64,000 nucleotides of DNA from Candidatus Flavonifractor merdavium (GCA_019119335.1 DWXF01000030.1:1-64000); one strand, 5' to 3'; shown: positions 30,747-39,432, counted from the first letter of the stretch. Notes: generated from the sequence alone by a model not told the origin. Translations and numbers: made by a program.

Positions 30747-32555
30747 TTACTCTTCGTCCAATTTAAGCACAGCCATAAACGCCTCGGTGGGAATCTGCAC
30801 CGTGCCCAGAGAGCGCATCTTCTTTTTGCCCTCTTTCTGCTTCTCCAGCAGCTTTTTCTTCCGGGTGATATCGCCGCCGTAGCACTTGGCCAGCACGTCC
30901 TTCCGCATGGCCTTGACGGTCTCCCGGGCGATGATTTTGCCGCCGATGGCGGCCTGCACCGGTACCTCAAACAGCTGGCGGGGAATGTTTTCCTTCAGCT
31001 TCTCGCACAGCTTTCTGGCCCGGGGATAGGCCTTGTCCTTGTGGGCAATGAAGGAGAGAGCGTCCACCTGGTCGCCGTTGAGGAGCATATCCACCTTCAC
31101 CAGTTCGGAGGGCTCGTACCGGTCCATCTCGTAGTCCAGGGAGGCGTACCCCTTGGTGCGGGCCTTCAGGGTGTCGAAGAAATCGTAAATGATCTCCCCA
31201 AGGGGCATGGAGTAATGCAGCTCCACCAGGTTGGTGTCCAGGTACTGCATATCCTTGTACTCCCCCCGCCGCTCCTGGCACATGGGCATGATGTTGCCCA
31301 CATAGTCGGGGGGCGTGACGATGGACACCTTGGCGTAGGGCTCCTCCGCCATCTGGATCACCGCCGGGTCGGGGTAGTTGTGGGGGTTATCCACCATGAC
31401 CACGCTGCCGTCGGTCTTGGTGATGCGGTAGATGACGGAGGGCAGGGTGGTAATGAGATCCAGGTCAAACTCCCGCTCCAGCCGCTCCTGGATGATTTCC
31501 ATATGGAGCATGCCCAAAAAGCCGCACCGAAAGCCGAAGCCCAGGGCGGCGGAGGACTCCGGCTCAAAGGACAGGGAGGCGTCATTGAGCTGGAGCTTTT
31601 CCAGGGCGTCCCGCAGGTCGGGGTACTTGGAGCCGTCCTCGGTGTAGATGCCGCAGTACACCATGGCCCGGGCGGGGCGGTAGCCGGGCAGAGGCTCGGC
31701 GGCAGGCTTTTCCGCCCCGGTAATGGTATCGCCCACCTGGGTGTCCTTTACGTTCTTGATGGAGGCGGTGAAATAGCCCACTTCTCCGGCGATGAGCTCC
31801 TTGCAGCTCTCCATGCCCAGGGGCAGCAGATGGCCGCACTCCAGCACCTGATAGGTGGCGCCGGAGGCCATCAGCTTCACGCTCATGCCGGCCTTGATGG
31901 TGCCCTCCATCACCCGGAAGTAGACGATAACTCCCCGGTAGGCGTCGTACTGGCTGTCGAAGATCAGGGCCTTCAGGGGAGCCGCCGGGTCCCCCTTGGG
32001 GGCGGGGACATTCTTTACAATGTCCTCCAGCACGGCGGGGATGTTGATGCCCACCTTGGCGGAGATCTCGGGAGCGTCCTGGGCGGGAATACCGATGATG
32101 TTCTCAATCTCGTCCTTTACCCGCTGGGGATCGGCGGCGGGCAGGTCGATCTTGTTCACTACCGGCAGGATCTCCAGGTCGTGCTCCATAGCCAAGAAGG
32201 TATTGGCCAAAGTCTGGGCCTCGATGCCCTGGGCCGCGTCCACCACCAGGATGGCCCCCTCGCAGGCGGCCAGGGACCGGGACACCTCGTAGTTGAAGTC
32301 CACGTGGCCCGGGGTGTCGATGAGATTGAGCTCATAGGTATTGCCGTCCTCAGCCTGGTAGTTCAGCCTCACCGCCCGGGCCTTGATGGTGATGCCACGC
32401 TCCCGCTCCAGGTCCATGTTGTCCAGCAGCTGGGACTCCATCTCCCGGGCGGTGACGGCGTTGCACAGCTCAATGAGCCGGTCGGACAGGGTGGATTTTC
32501 CGTGGTCAATGTGGGCAATAATGGAAAAATTGCGGATTTTGGATTGATCGGTCAT
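30747..32555 (-). CDS. lepA: Elongation factor 4 (LepA)
   Basis: The 602-residue GTPase back-translocates the ribosome. It shows G1 [16 protein letters not shown]3 DTPGHVDF, G4 [13 protein letters not shown]-like domains III and V, and the LepA-only C-terminal domain with [23 protein letters not shown] 32555, 10 nt after GGAGG, is preferred to the in-frame TTG 32561. The last ~10 codons are unusually AT-rich (TTT, GCT, CTT, AAA, TTG, GAA) for this gene and are repeated as peptide at 30633-30668. Confidence 0.96.
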   Translation of the reverse strand: MTDQSKIRNFSIIAHIDHGKSTLSDRLIELCNAVTAREMESQLLDNMDLERERGITIKARAVRLNYQAEDGNTYELNLIDTPGHVDFNYEVSRSLAACEGAILVVDAAQGIEAQTLANTFLAMEHDLEILPVVNKIDLPAADPQRVKDEIENIIGIPAQDAPEISAKVGINIPAVLEDIVKNVPAPKGDPAAPLKALIFDSQYDAYRGVIVYFRVMEGTIKAGMSVKLMASGATYQVLECGHLLPLGMESCKELIAGEVGYFTASIKNVKDTQVGDTITGAEKPAAEPLPGYRPARAMVYCGIYTEDGSKYPDLRDALEKLQLNDASLSFEPESSAALGFGFRCGFLGMLHMEIIQERLEREFDLDLITTLPSVIYRITKTDGSVVMVDNPHNYPDPAVIQMAEEPYAKVSIVTPPDYVGNIMPMCQERRGEYKDMQYLDTNLVELHYSMPLGEIIYDFFDTLKARTKGYASLDYEMDRYEPSELVKVDMLLNGDQVDALSFIAHKDKAYPRARKLCEKLKENIPRQLFEVPVQAAIGGKIIARETVKAMRKDVLAKCYGGDITRKKKLLEKQKEGKKKMRSLGTVQIPTEAFMAVLKLDEE

Positions 32556-32585
32556 AGACAAAAAACCTCCGTGGTGTAACTGGCG

Positions 32586-33284
32586 TCAGTTTTTCTCGGC
32601 GCGGGCCACCCTGCGGCAGTTCACCCGCTCCCCGGTGGTGTGGATGATCTGCAGCAGAGACTGGTACAATCCGGGATAGCTCTCCCGCAGGGCATCGTTG
32701 TTCATGGGCGGGAAGCTCCCCTTCTCCTTCACGTGGCAGGCCAGGGCGTCCACATACTCCGCCTCGGTGCAGATCATGTCGGCGAAGGGGATGCCCGCCA
32801 TGAACTGCCGGGCGGTCACGGAGAAAAAGTCCTCGTTCTGGGTGCCGTCCGCCCGGTACAGGTGGCGGAACAGCTTGTAGATGGCGGTGCCCAGGTAGTC
32901 GGCGGCGGCGTTGATGGCCTCCTTCTTCCCGGTCTTGCCCAGCAGGTCAAAGAGCACGCCGATGGAGTTCACCAGCAGCTTCTTGTTCAGGGTGGCCAGG
33001 ATGGAGCCGTGGAGCACGTTGTCCTTCTCGGAGGAGTAATCGTACAGCTCCTCGGCGGCGATGGTGGTGCCGTCCCGGCTCAGGGTGCGGCCCAGCAGAA
33101 AGTCGGCCGACACGTTGTAGTAGTTGCAGGCCTTGACCACAAAGGCCAGGCCCGGCTCCCGGACGCCATTTTCATAGTGGGAGAGCAGCGCCTGACTGAT
33201 GCCCAGCTCCTTGGCCGCCGCTCTCTGCGAGATGCCCTTCTCCTGCCGCAGCAGGGACAGGCAGCGAGGAAAATCAGAACTCAT
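32586..33284 (-). CDS. XRE-family regulator with long C-terminal domain
   Basis: The 232-residue protein has a Cro/C1 helix-turn-helix at about residues 5-60 (LLRQEKGISQRAAAKELGIS, QALLSHYENGVREPG) ending in VSADFLLGRTLS. The helical C-terminal ~165 residues are not recognised and may bind a ligand or mediate oligomers. ATG 33284 is chosen for GAGGTG 4 nt upstream; the longer frame to 33377 has none. A promoter-like TTTACT-17-TATACT lies upstream on the minus strand. It is divergent from pta and only 30 bp from lepA, so it may regulate either or itself. Confidence 0.75.
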   Translation of the reverse strand: MSSDFPRCLSLLRQEKGISQRAAAKELGISQALLSHYENGVREPGLAFVVKACNYYNVSADFLLGRTLSRDGTTIAAEELYDYSSEKDNVLHGSILATLNKKLLVNSIGVLFDLLGKTGKKEAINAAADYLGTAIYKLFRHLYRADGTQNEDFFSVTARQFMAGIPFADMICTEAEYVDALACHVKEKGSFPPMNNDALRESYPGLYQSLLQIIHTTGERVNCRRVARAEKN

Positions 33285-33376
33285 AACACACCTCATACAA
33301 AAACAGTAGGTATAGTATATATGCTTAAATACAAAAAGTAAAGGTGATTTTTTCACAATCTTCTGCCTTTTCATCA

Positions 33377-33406
33377 TTGTAGTTTGTAGACTGGTAGGTG
33401 TATAAT
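33377..33406 (+). promoter_or_regulatory. SigA-type promoter of pta
   Basis: TTGTAG at 33377-33382 and TATAAT at 33401-33406, spacer 18 bp, about 60 bp before the pta start. Confidence 0.65.
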
Positions 33407-33467
33407 ATTGTTATCGCCCCAAGAGGGCAAAAAATGACACGTGATTTTTATATGGAGGATGATACCA

Positions 33468-34451
33468 ATGGCTATTCACATGTTCCAGCAGCTCATTGAC
33501 TCCCTGAAAAAGAGTCCCAAGAAGATTGTCTTTACCGAGGGCACCGACCCCCGGATCCTGGAAGCCAGCGCCCGCCTGCTGGCCGGTACCTGGCTGGCCC
33601 CCATCCTGGTGGGCAAGGAGGATGAGGTGAAGGCCGCCGCGGAGGAGGCCGGCTTCAACATCCGGGGCGCCGAGATCATGGATCCCGAAACCTATCCCGA
33701 TATGGACAACATGGTGCAGGCCATGGTGGAGCTGCGCCGCGGCAAGATGACCGCCGACGAGTGCCGGGCTGCCCTGAAGCACGGCAACTACTTCGGCACC
33801 ATGCTGGTGAAGATGGGCGTGGCCGACTGCCTGCTGGGCGGCGCCACCTACTCCACCGCCGACACCGTCCGTCCCGCCCTGCAGCTCATCAAGACCAAGC
33901 CGGGCAACAAGATCGTGTCCTCCTGCTTCATTATGGTCCGTGAGGGCGTGGGCGACAACACCGTGCTGGCCATGGGCGACTGCGCCATCAACATCGACCC
34001 CACCGAGGACGAGCTGGTAGAGATCGGCCTGGAGTGCGCCAAGTGCGCCCGGACCTTCGGCATCGACCCCAAGGTGGCCTATCTGAGCTACTCCACCCAC
34101 GGCTCCGGCAAGGGCGACACCGTGGACAAGATGCGCAACGCCTGCGCCAAGGCCAAGGCCGCCGCTCCCGAGCTGGCCATCGACGGCGAGATGCAGTTTG
34201 ACGCCGCCGTCTCCCCCTCCGTGGGCCAGCTGAAGTTCCCCGGCTCCCCGGTGGCGGGCTACGCCAACACCTTTATTTTCCCCAACATCAACGCCGGCAA
34301 CATCGGCTACAAGATTGCCCAGCGTCTGGGCAACTTCAGCGCCTACGGCCCCATCCTGCTGGGCCTGAACGCCCCCATCAACGACCTGTCCCGGGGCTGC
34401 AACGCCCAGGAGGTCTACTCCATGGCCATCATCACCGCGGCCCTGGCCTAA
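33468..34451 (+). CDS. pta: Phosphate acetyltransferase
   Basis: The 327-residue enzyme moves acetyl between CoA and phosphate. It is the short single-domain Pta (about 330 residues). Seen are KKIVFTEGTDPRILEAS, GGATYSTADTVRPALQLI, YLSYSTHGSGKGDTVDKM, GEMQFDAAV and FPNINAGNIGYKIAQRL, all family motifs. ATG 33468 follows GGAGGATGATACC; the ATG at 33441 lacks a site. No ackA follows. The last ten codons (SMAIITAALA) occur again 249 bp downstream. The family includes phosphotransbutyrylases, but the motifs favour Pta. Confidence 0.92.
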   Translation: MAIHMFQQLIDSLKKSPKKIVFTEGTDPRILEASARLLAGTWLAPILVGKEDEVKAAAEEAGFNIRGAEIMDPETYPDMDNMVQAMVELRRGKMTADECRAALKHGNYFGTMLVKMGVADCLLGGATYSTADTVRPALQLIKTKPGNKIVSSCFIMVREGVGDNTVLAMGDCAINIDPTEDELVEIGLECAKCARTFGIDPKVAYLSYSTHGSGKGDTVDKMRNACAKAKAAAPELAIDGEMQFDAAVSPSVGQLKFPGSPVAGYANTFIFPNINAGNIGYKIAQRLGNFSAYGPILLGLNAPINDLSRGCNAQEVYSMAIITAALA

Positions 34452-34465
34452 GCAATATCTCAGAA

Positions 34466-34500
34466 ACTGGAGCATCCTCCCCGGGTGCTCCAGTCTTTTT
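34466..34500 (+). terminator. Rho-independent terminator of pta
   Basis: ACTGGAGCA (34466-34474) pairs with 34486-34494 and is followed by CTTTTT. Confidence 0.85.
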
Positions 34501-34666
34501 ATGGCCAGGGAGGAGACCTCCGCCCCCGCTCCAGCGGGGTCCGGCGCTATGCGCCGCCAAGCGTTTTGCGCCCTGAGGCGCAAAACCTTGATGCCGGGGC
34601 AATTCACTTGCTCCGGCAGAGTTTAATCTTTGGGGCCCCCGCAGACCGAAGGCCTGCGGGGAACTG
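34501..34666. repeat. Palindromic element between the two pta ends
   Basis: The stretch holds CCCGCT / AGCGGG-like pairing near 34525-34539, GGCGCTATGCGCC (34543-34555), GTTTTGCGCC / GGCGCAAAAC (34563-34572 with 34577-34586), GCCGG / CCGGC (about 34593-34617) and CCCGCAG / CTGCGGG-like pairing near 34638-34660. No coding sequence is credible. It resembles the shorter element after lepA. Confidence 0.6.
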
Positions 34667-34700
34667 CTCCATGGCCATCATCACCGCGGCCCTGGCGTAA
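34667..34700 (+). pseudogene. Second copy of the pta 3' end
   Basis: Thirty bases from CTCCATGGCC onward are identical to 34418-34447, the end of pta, followed by one changed base and the same TAA. The frame would read SMAIITAALA and stop. Upstream sequence is unrelated, so it is a relic or an insertion-generated duplication. The rest of the 550-bp gap (34452-35002) holds terminators, this repeat and the next promoter, but no gene. Confidence 0.85.
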
Positions 34701-34741
34701 AGCTTGGCGGTAAAAAATCACAGACTGACAACAAAACTGTT

Positions 34742-34780
34742 ACAAAATCGGAGCGCCCCTGGCGGGCGCTCCGATTTTGT
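34742..34780 (+). terminator. Terminator-like hairpin after the second pta end
   Basis: A perfect 17-bp stem at 34742-34758 and 34764-34780 with loop CTGGC, ending ATTTTGT. It may be the original pta terminator, now displaced. Confidence 0.7.
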
Positions 34781-34870
34781 CCGCCGTCAATAAAAGAAGG
34801 ACAAGATAGGGGATTTCCTCGGCGCTTTTCCCGTAAAAAAGCCAAAATCCGTATTTTTTACATCTTACCC

Positions 34871-34943
34871 TTGACTTTTGCGGGGAAAGCGTGTATCATA
34901 CGGTTTGTAACAATTTGTAACCATTCTTACCGAACTGTTACAA
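34871..34943 (+). promoter_or_regulatory. Promoter of the M23 peptidase gene with TGTWAC boxes
   Basis: TTGACT (34871-34876), 17 bp, TATCAT (34894-34899). Three TGTWAC boxes follow at 34906, 34916 and 34936, spaced 10 and 20 bp, thus on one face of the helix and around or after the expected start. The motif resembles WalR (YycF) half-sites in autolysin promoters, though the spacing is 10 and not 11. Confidence 0.5.
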
Positions 34944-35002
34944 AGCAGCCTGCGGGCTGTCACCATATGATACAATTTACAGAATGGGAGGGTATCCCCC
35001 AC

Positions 35003-36502
35003 ATGGAATCAATCCTTCATCTGCCCCAATGGGACGGGGCGGGCGTTCGGGCCAAGCTGGAGCAGCTCCGGCAGCGGTACCGGCTCCAGGAGAAGATGGA
35101 GCTGGTGCAGCGGCGGATGGAGCGCATCCAGCACAAGCTGGACGCGGCCACCGCGGGAGAGCGGCGGCTCATCAGCCCGCTGAACTTCTTCGCCGTCGCC
35201 GCGGTGCTGGGCGTGGCCGCCATTGTGGCCACCGTCTACACCCCGGCCTACGTGGTGGAGCAGAACGGCGTGGTGCTGGGTACGGTGTCCAATCCCCAGG
35301 TATTTGAAGATGTGGTGAACCGGGTGGAGGCCCGGGCCAGCGAGATTCTGGGCTATGAATACACCCTGGAGGGAGAGGTCAACTACGATTTCGCCCTCAC
35401 CGAGCCGGAGAATCTCACCTCTTCCGCCTATCTGGAGACCTACCTCTTCGATCAGATCGGCGCGGTGATGAAAAACTACGTGCTGACGGTGGACGGTCAG
35501 TTTATCGGCGCCGCTCAGGACCGGGCCGTGCTGGACAGCGTGCTGGAGCAGGTCAAGGCAGCCTACGTCACCGAGGACACGGTGTCCTCCGAGTTCACCG
35601 GCACGGTGTCCATCTCCCATGAGTACACTCCCTCCGACGTAAACCAGGATCCGGAGGCCATGCTGGCCGCCCTGACCGCCAACACCAACGGCCAGACGGT
35701 ATACGAGGTGCAGAAGGGCGACACCTTCATGCAGATTGCCCTGGACAACGGCATGACGGTGTCCGAGATGGAGGCCCTCAACCCCGATGTGGACATCAAC
35801 CGCATCTACATCGGTCAGCTGCTCAACGTGAAAGAGGAGATCCCCTTCCTGTCGGTCAAGACGGTTGACAACGTGACCTACACCGAGTCCATCGCCTGCC
35901 CGGTGGTGGAGGTGGAGGACGACACCATGTTCCAGGGCGAGTCCAAGGTTCTGGACGAGGGCGTCCCCGGCGAGCAGGTGGTCAACGCCAACGTGGCCTA
36001 TCTCAACGGCGTGGAGCAGGAGCGCACGGTGCTCTCCACCCAGGTGACCCGTGAGGCCACCGAAAAGGTCATCGCCGTGGGCACCAAGGTGCGCCCCAGC
36101 TGGTATCCCACCGGCAGCTATATCTGGCCGGTGTACGGCACCATCACCTCCTCCTTCGGCTACCGCTCCATCTTCGGCTCTTACAGCTACCATGAGGGTC
36201 TGGATATCGCCACCTCCTACGGCACCACCATCAAGGCCTCCGACGGCGGCACGGTGGTATTTGCCGGCGCCGGCACCGGCGGCTACTGGAGCTACGGCAA
36301 CTACGTGATGATCGACCACGGCAACGGCGTGCGCACCATCTACGCCCACTGCTCCAGCGTGCTGGTCTCCGCCGGCGAGCACGTCTATCAGGGGCAGCCC
36401 ATTGCCCGGGTGGGTTCCACCGGACGCTCCAGCGGCAACCACTGCCACTTTGAGATGCAGATCAACGGCACCCCGGTGAATCCCCGGTCCTACCTCAGCT
36501 GA
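35003..36502 (+). CDS. Membrane-anchored LysM-G5-M23 peptidoglycan endopeptidase
   Basis: The 499-residue protein has a charged coiled-coil-like N-terminus, one membrane helix (LNFFAVAAVLGVAAIVATVY, about 57-76), an outer linker domain, a LysM motif (YEVQKGDTFMQIALDNGMTV, about 234-280), a G5 domain (about 285-375) and a C-terminal M23 metallopeptidase with HEGLDIA and HCHFEMQ, whose His and Asp bind zinc. It should cut peptide cross-links of peptidoglycan while tethered to the membrane. ATG 35003 is 11 nt after GGGAGG. Longer frames lack a site. Confidence 0.92.
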   Translation: MESILHLPQWDGAGVRAKLEQLRQRYRLQEKMELVQRRMERIQHKLDAATAGERRLISPLNFFAVAAVLGVAAIVATVYTPAYVVEQNGVVLGTVSNPQVFEDVVNRVEARASEILGYEYTLEGEVNYDFALTEPENLTSSAYLETYLFDQIGAVMKNYVLTVDGQFIGAAQDRAVLDSVLEQVKAAYVTEDTVSSEFTGTVSISHEYTPSDVNQDPEAMLAALTANTNGQTVYEVQKGDTFMQIALDNGMTVSEMEALNPDVDINRIYIGQLLNVKEEIPFLSVKTVDNVTYTESIACPVVEVEDDTMFQGESKVLDEGVPGEQVVNANVAYLNGVEQERTVLSTQVTREATEKVIAVGTKVRPSWYPTGSYIWPVYGTITSSFGYRSIFGSYSYHEGLDIATSYGTTIKASDGGTVVFAGAGTGGYWSYGNYVMIDHGNGVRTIYAHCSSVLVSAGEHVYQGQPIARVGSTGRSSGNHCHFEMQINGTPVNPRSYLS

Positions 36503-36508
36503 ATGACA

Positions 36509-36546
36509 AAAACGCGGGAGCGACAATAGTCGCTCCCGCGTTTTTT
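36509..36546. terminator. Bidirectional terminator between the M23 gene and coaBC
   Basis: A 16-bp perfect stem at 36509-36524 and 36529-36544, loop AATA, with T-runs in both directions. Confidence 0.9.
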
Positions 36547-36554
36547 CTATGCGC

Positions 36555-37754
36555 TCAGCCCCGGCGGGCCAGGATCCGGTCCAGCAGGACATGGGCGGCC
36601 TCCTCCTTGCTCATGAGAGGCAGCTCCACCATGTCGTCCGGGCTGATGAGGGTGAGCAGGTTGGTGGCCACTCCAAAGCCCGCCCCCGGCTCCTTCAGGT
36701 TGTTGGCGGCAATCAGGTCCAGGTGTTTCTTCTCCAGCTTCCTGCGGGAGTTTTCCACCATGTCCCGGGTCTCCATGGAAAAGCCGCACAGAAACTGTCC
36801 GGGGCGCTTGTGCTCCCCCAGCCAGGCCAGAATATCCCGGGTGCGGGCCAGAGGGAGGGACAGGTCGGCGTCGGAGCCGCTTTTCTTGATCTTGTCCTCC
36901 GCCTGGGCGGCGGGGCGGTAGTCGGCCACGGCGGCGGCCTTGATGATGATATCCTGCTCCGCCGCCCGGCTGGTGACCGCCTCAAACATATCCTGAGCGG
37001 ACAAAATATCCACCGTCTCCACACATACCGGCCGGCTCAGGCTGGTGGGCCCGGTCACCAGGGTGACTGCCGCCCCCCGGCTGGCGGCGGCCCTGGCGAT
37101 GGCGTAGCCCATTTTGCCGGTGGAGTGGTTGGTCAGATAGCGCACCGGGTCCAGGGCCTCCTGGGTGGGTCCAGCGGTGACCAGCACCCGCAGCCCCGTC
37201 ATGTCCTTCTCATGGCCCACGGCGTACTCCACATAGGCCAGCAGCTCCTCCGGCTCGGGCATCTTCCCCTTCCCCACCGCGCCGCAGGCCAGTCGGCCGC
37301 TGGCAGGCTCAATGATCTGCCAGCCGTATTTGCGCAGAATGTCCAGATTGTCCTGGGTCACCGGGTTTTCGTACATTCTGGTGTTCATGGCGGGGGCAGC
37401 CAGCTTGGGGCAGTTGCAGGCCAGCACGGTGGTGGTCAGCATGTCGTCGGCCAGACCGTGGGCCAGCTTGGCCAGCACGTTGGCGGTGGCGGGGGCCACC
37501 AGCACCACGTCGGCCTGGTCAGCCAGAGCGATGTGCTCCACCTGGAACTGATAGTTGCGATCAAAGGTGTCCACGCTCACCCGATTGCCCGTCAGGGACT
37601 CAAAGGTGTGGGGGCCGATAAACTCGGTGGCGTTGCGGGTCATGAGCACCTGCACGTTGGCCCCCTGCTTCACCAGGGCGGAGGCCAGAGAGGCGGATTT
37701 ATAACAGGCAATGCCGCCGGTGACGCACAGCAGCACGGTCTTTCCCTTCAGCAT
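36555..37754 (-). CDS. coaBC: Bifunctional phosphopantothenoylcysteine decarboxylase / phosphopantothenate-cysteine ligase
   Basis: The 399-residue protein makes 4'-phosphopantetheine in CoA synthesis. The N-terminal flavin decarboxylase CoaC (about 1-180) shows VTGGIACYKSASLASALVK, PATANVLAKLAHGLADDML and PAMNTRMYENP. The CoaB ligase (about 190-399) shows LVTAGPTQEALDPVRYLTNH, STGKMGYAIARAA, AAAVADYRP and KIKKSG. ATG 37754 follows AAAGGAGCG. The divergent operon carries a probable pantothenate transporter and coaX, so this locus is a CoA unit. Confidence 0.95.
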   Translation of the reverse strand: MLKGKTVLLCVTGGIACYKSASLASALVKQGANVQVLMTRNATEFIGPHTFESLTGNRVSVDTFDRNYQFQVEHIALADQADVVLVAPATANVLAKLAHGLADDMLTTTVLACNCPKLAAPAMNTRMYENPVTQDNLDILRKYGWQIIEPASGRLACGAVGKGKMPEPEELLAYVEYAVGHEKDMTGLRVLVTAGPTQEALDPVRYLTNHSTGKMGYAIARAAASRGAAVTLVTGPTSLSRPVCVETVDILSAQDMFEAVTSRAAEQDIIIKAAAVADYRPAAQAEDKIKKSGSDADLSLPLARTRDILAWLGEHKRPGQFLCGFSMETRDMVENSRRKLEKKHLDLIAANNLKEPGAGFGVATNLLTLISPDDMVELPLMSKEEAAHVLLDRILARRG

Positions 37755-37822
37755 AACGCACGCTCCTTTGTCTGTGGTGAGCCCAATTATAGCAGACCCC
37801 TCCCCCATTTTCCACATTGGGA

Positions 37823-37851
37823 TTGCATTTTGTGGACAAATTGCGTATAAT
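37823..37851 (+). promoter_or_regulatory. SigA-type promoter of the ECF S component - coaX operon
   Basis: TTGCAT (37823-37828) and TATAAT (37846-37851) with a 17-bp spacer. On the minus strand a TATAAT about 30 bp before coaBC may serve that gene. Confidence 0.75.
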
Positions 37852-37856
37852 GGCTT

Positions 37857-37979
37857 CGGCTGTCCGGGACGGCGGGCCGCTGTACTCCCAGCGAGACGGC
37901 AGGCCCATTCTCCGCTCCCAAAAGCCCATTTATTTTGCGCTGTATCCCGCAAGGACGGGAACGGCAGCAGGAGGTAATT
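37857..37979 (+). promoter_or_regulatory. Structured 5' leader with three GCTGT/ACGGC hairpins
   Basis: The ~125-nt leader has three stems closed by the same pair of 5-mers: GCTGT/ACGGC at 37859-37873, at 37879-37900 and at 37939-37965. The second and third also share GCTGTA, TCCC and GGCAG. The third ends just before AGGAGG of the ribosome site. No known riboswitch core was recognised. Confidence 0.35.
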
Positions 37980-37983
37980 GCAT

Positions 37984-38676
37984 ATGAAAACCGCCCAAAC
38001 CCGCGCTCAGCGCACCAGGCAGGTGCAGAGCCTGGCCATTCTGGCCATGTTCACCGCCATCATTTTCCTGCTCACCTTTACGCCGCTGGGCCTCATTGAC
38101 CTGCCGGTCATCAAGGCCACCGTGCTTCACGTGCCGGTGATCATCGGCTCCATTCTGCTGGGTCCCAGGAAGGGCGCGTTTCTTGGAGGCATGTTCGGCC
38201 TGTCCAGCCTGATTAAAAATACGCTGGTGCCCGGTCTGTCCTCCTTTGTTTTTTCTCCCCTGATCCCCGTCCCCGGCCTGGACCGGGGCAGCCTCTGGGC
38301 CCTGTTTATCTGCTTCGTGCCCCGGATCCTGGTGGGCGTCTCCCCCTGGCTGGTGTACGCCCTGTTCAAGCATCTGCCCGGTAAGCGCAACGCCGGGGTG
38401 CAGACCGTCTCCCTGGTGATCGCCGCCATTGTGGGGGCCCTCACCAACACCGCCCTGGTGATGGGCTCCATCGGCGTTATCTTCACCGAGGCCTATGCCG
38501 CCGCCCAGGGCATCCCCGCCGACGCCATCACCGGCTTTATTCTGGGCATTGTGGCCGCCAACGGCATCCCCGAGGCCATTGTGGCCGCCGTGGTCACCCC
38601 CGCCGTGTGCGTGCCCCTGATCCACGCCCTGAAGCTGGAGAAAGCCCCCGCCGCCACGGCGGAGCAGCCCGCCTGA
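37984..38676 (+). CDS. ECF transporter S component, probably pantothenate-specific (PanT-like)
   Basis: The 230-residue membrane protein has six helices and the S-component features LAILAMFTAIIFLLTFTPLG at the N-terminus (site of contact with the energizing module) and HVPVIIGSILLGPRKGAFLG. It binds a vitamin in the membrane and works with a shared EcfAA'T module, not seen here. The substrate is inferred from context: it lies between coaBC and coaX, one bp before coaX, so pantothenate is the best guess. ATG 37984 follows AGGAGG. Confidence 0.85.
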   Translation: MKTAQTRAQRTRQVQSLAILAMFTAIIFLLTFTPLGLIDLPVIKATVLHVPVIIGSILLGPRKGAFLGGMFGLSSLIKNTLVPGLSSFVFSPLIPVPGLDRGSLWALFICFVPRILVGVSPWLVYALFKHLPGKRNAGVQTVSLVIAAIVGALTNTALVMGSIGVIFTEAYAAAQGIPADAITGFILGIVAANGIPEAIVAAVVTPAVCVPLIHALKLEKAPAATAEQPA

Positions 38677-38677
38677 C

Positions 38678-39430
38678 ATGCTGCTTACCGTTGACATCGG
38701 CAACACCACCGTGGCCGTGGCCGCCTTTGCGGGGGAGCGGCTGGCCTTTCTCCGCCGCCTGCCCTCCGACACCGCCCTGGACGGCCCCGGCTGGCAAACG
38801 GCTCTGAAGGAGCTGCTGGCGGGCACGGGGCCGGTCCGGGGGTGCGCGCTGGCCTCGGTGGTGCCCGATCTGACCCCAAGGGTGGCCCAGGCCATCACCG
38901 CCGTGACGGGCGTGCCGGTGCTGACGGTGGATCAGCACACCCCCACCGGTCTGCCTCTGGGGAACTACGACGCCAAAAACCTGGGCATGGACCGGGTGGT
39001 GGACTGCGTGGCCGCCCTGAGCCGGTATGCCCCGCCCCTGGCGGTATTTGACATGGGCACTGCCACCACCCTGTCGGTGGTGGGGGCGGACGGAATCTTT
39101 CTGGGAGGCATGATCCTTCCCGGCCTGTCCCTGTCCCTCAACGCCCTCAGCGCCAGGGCCGCCCAGCTGCCCCCCATCACCCTCTCCCCGCCGGAGGGCC
39201 TCATCGGCACCAACACCGAGCGCTGCATGCGCTACGGGGCCCTGTACGGGGCCGCCGGAGCCATCGAGGGCATTGTGACCCGGCTGGAGGATCAGCTGGG
39301 GCCGCTGACGGTGGTACTCACCGGGGGCAACAGCGCCTATGTGCGCCCCCTCCTCCGCTGCCCCACCGCCTGGGAGCCCAATCTCACCTTCCTGGGCCTG
39401 CGGGAGCTGTGGCTGCGGCAGTACGGATGA
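38678..39430 (+). CDS. coaX: Type III pantothenate kinase
   Basis: The 250-residue kinase, first step of CoA synthesis, has the phosphate motif MLLTVDIGNTTVAVAAF, NLGMDRVVDCVAAL, VFDMGTATTLSVV and GGMILPGLSLSLNAL, which define CoaX (ASKHA fold). ATG 38678 begins one base after the stop of the S-component gene, so they are co-translated. A terminator follows. Confidence 0.95.
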   Translation: MLLTVDIGNTTVAVAAFAGERLAFLRRLPSDTALDGPGWQTALKELLAGTGPVRGCALASVVPDLTPRVAQAITAVTGVPVLTVDQHTPTGLPLGNYDAKNLGMDRVVDCVAALSRYAPPLAVFDMGTATTLSVVGADGIFLGGMILPGLSLSLNALSARAAQLPPITLSPPEGLIGTNTERCMRYGALYGAAGAIEGIVTRLEDQLGPLTVVLTGGNSAYVRPLLRCPTAWEPNLTFLGLRELWLRQYG

Positions 39431-39432
39431 TA

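Noticed and set aside
34485..34700. 71-codon plus-strand frame ending SMAIITAALA
   Set aside because: Only the end resembles a protein because it is the duplicated pta terminus; the rest runs through palindromes and has no ribosome site.
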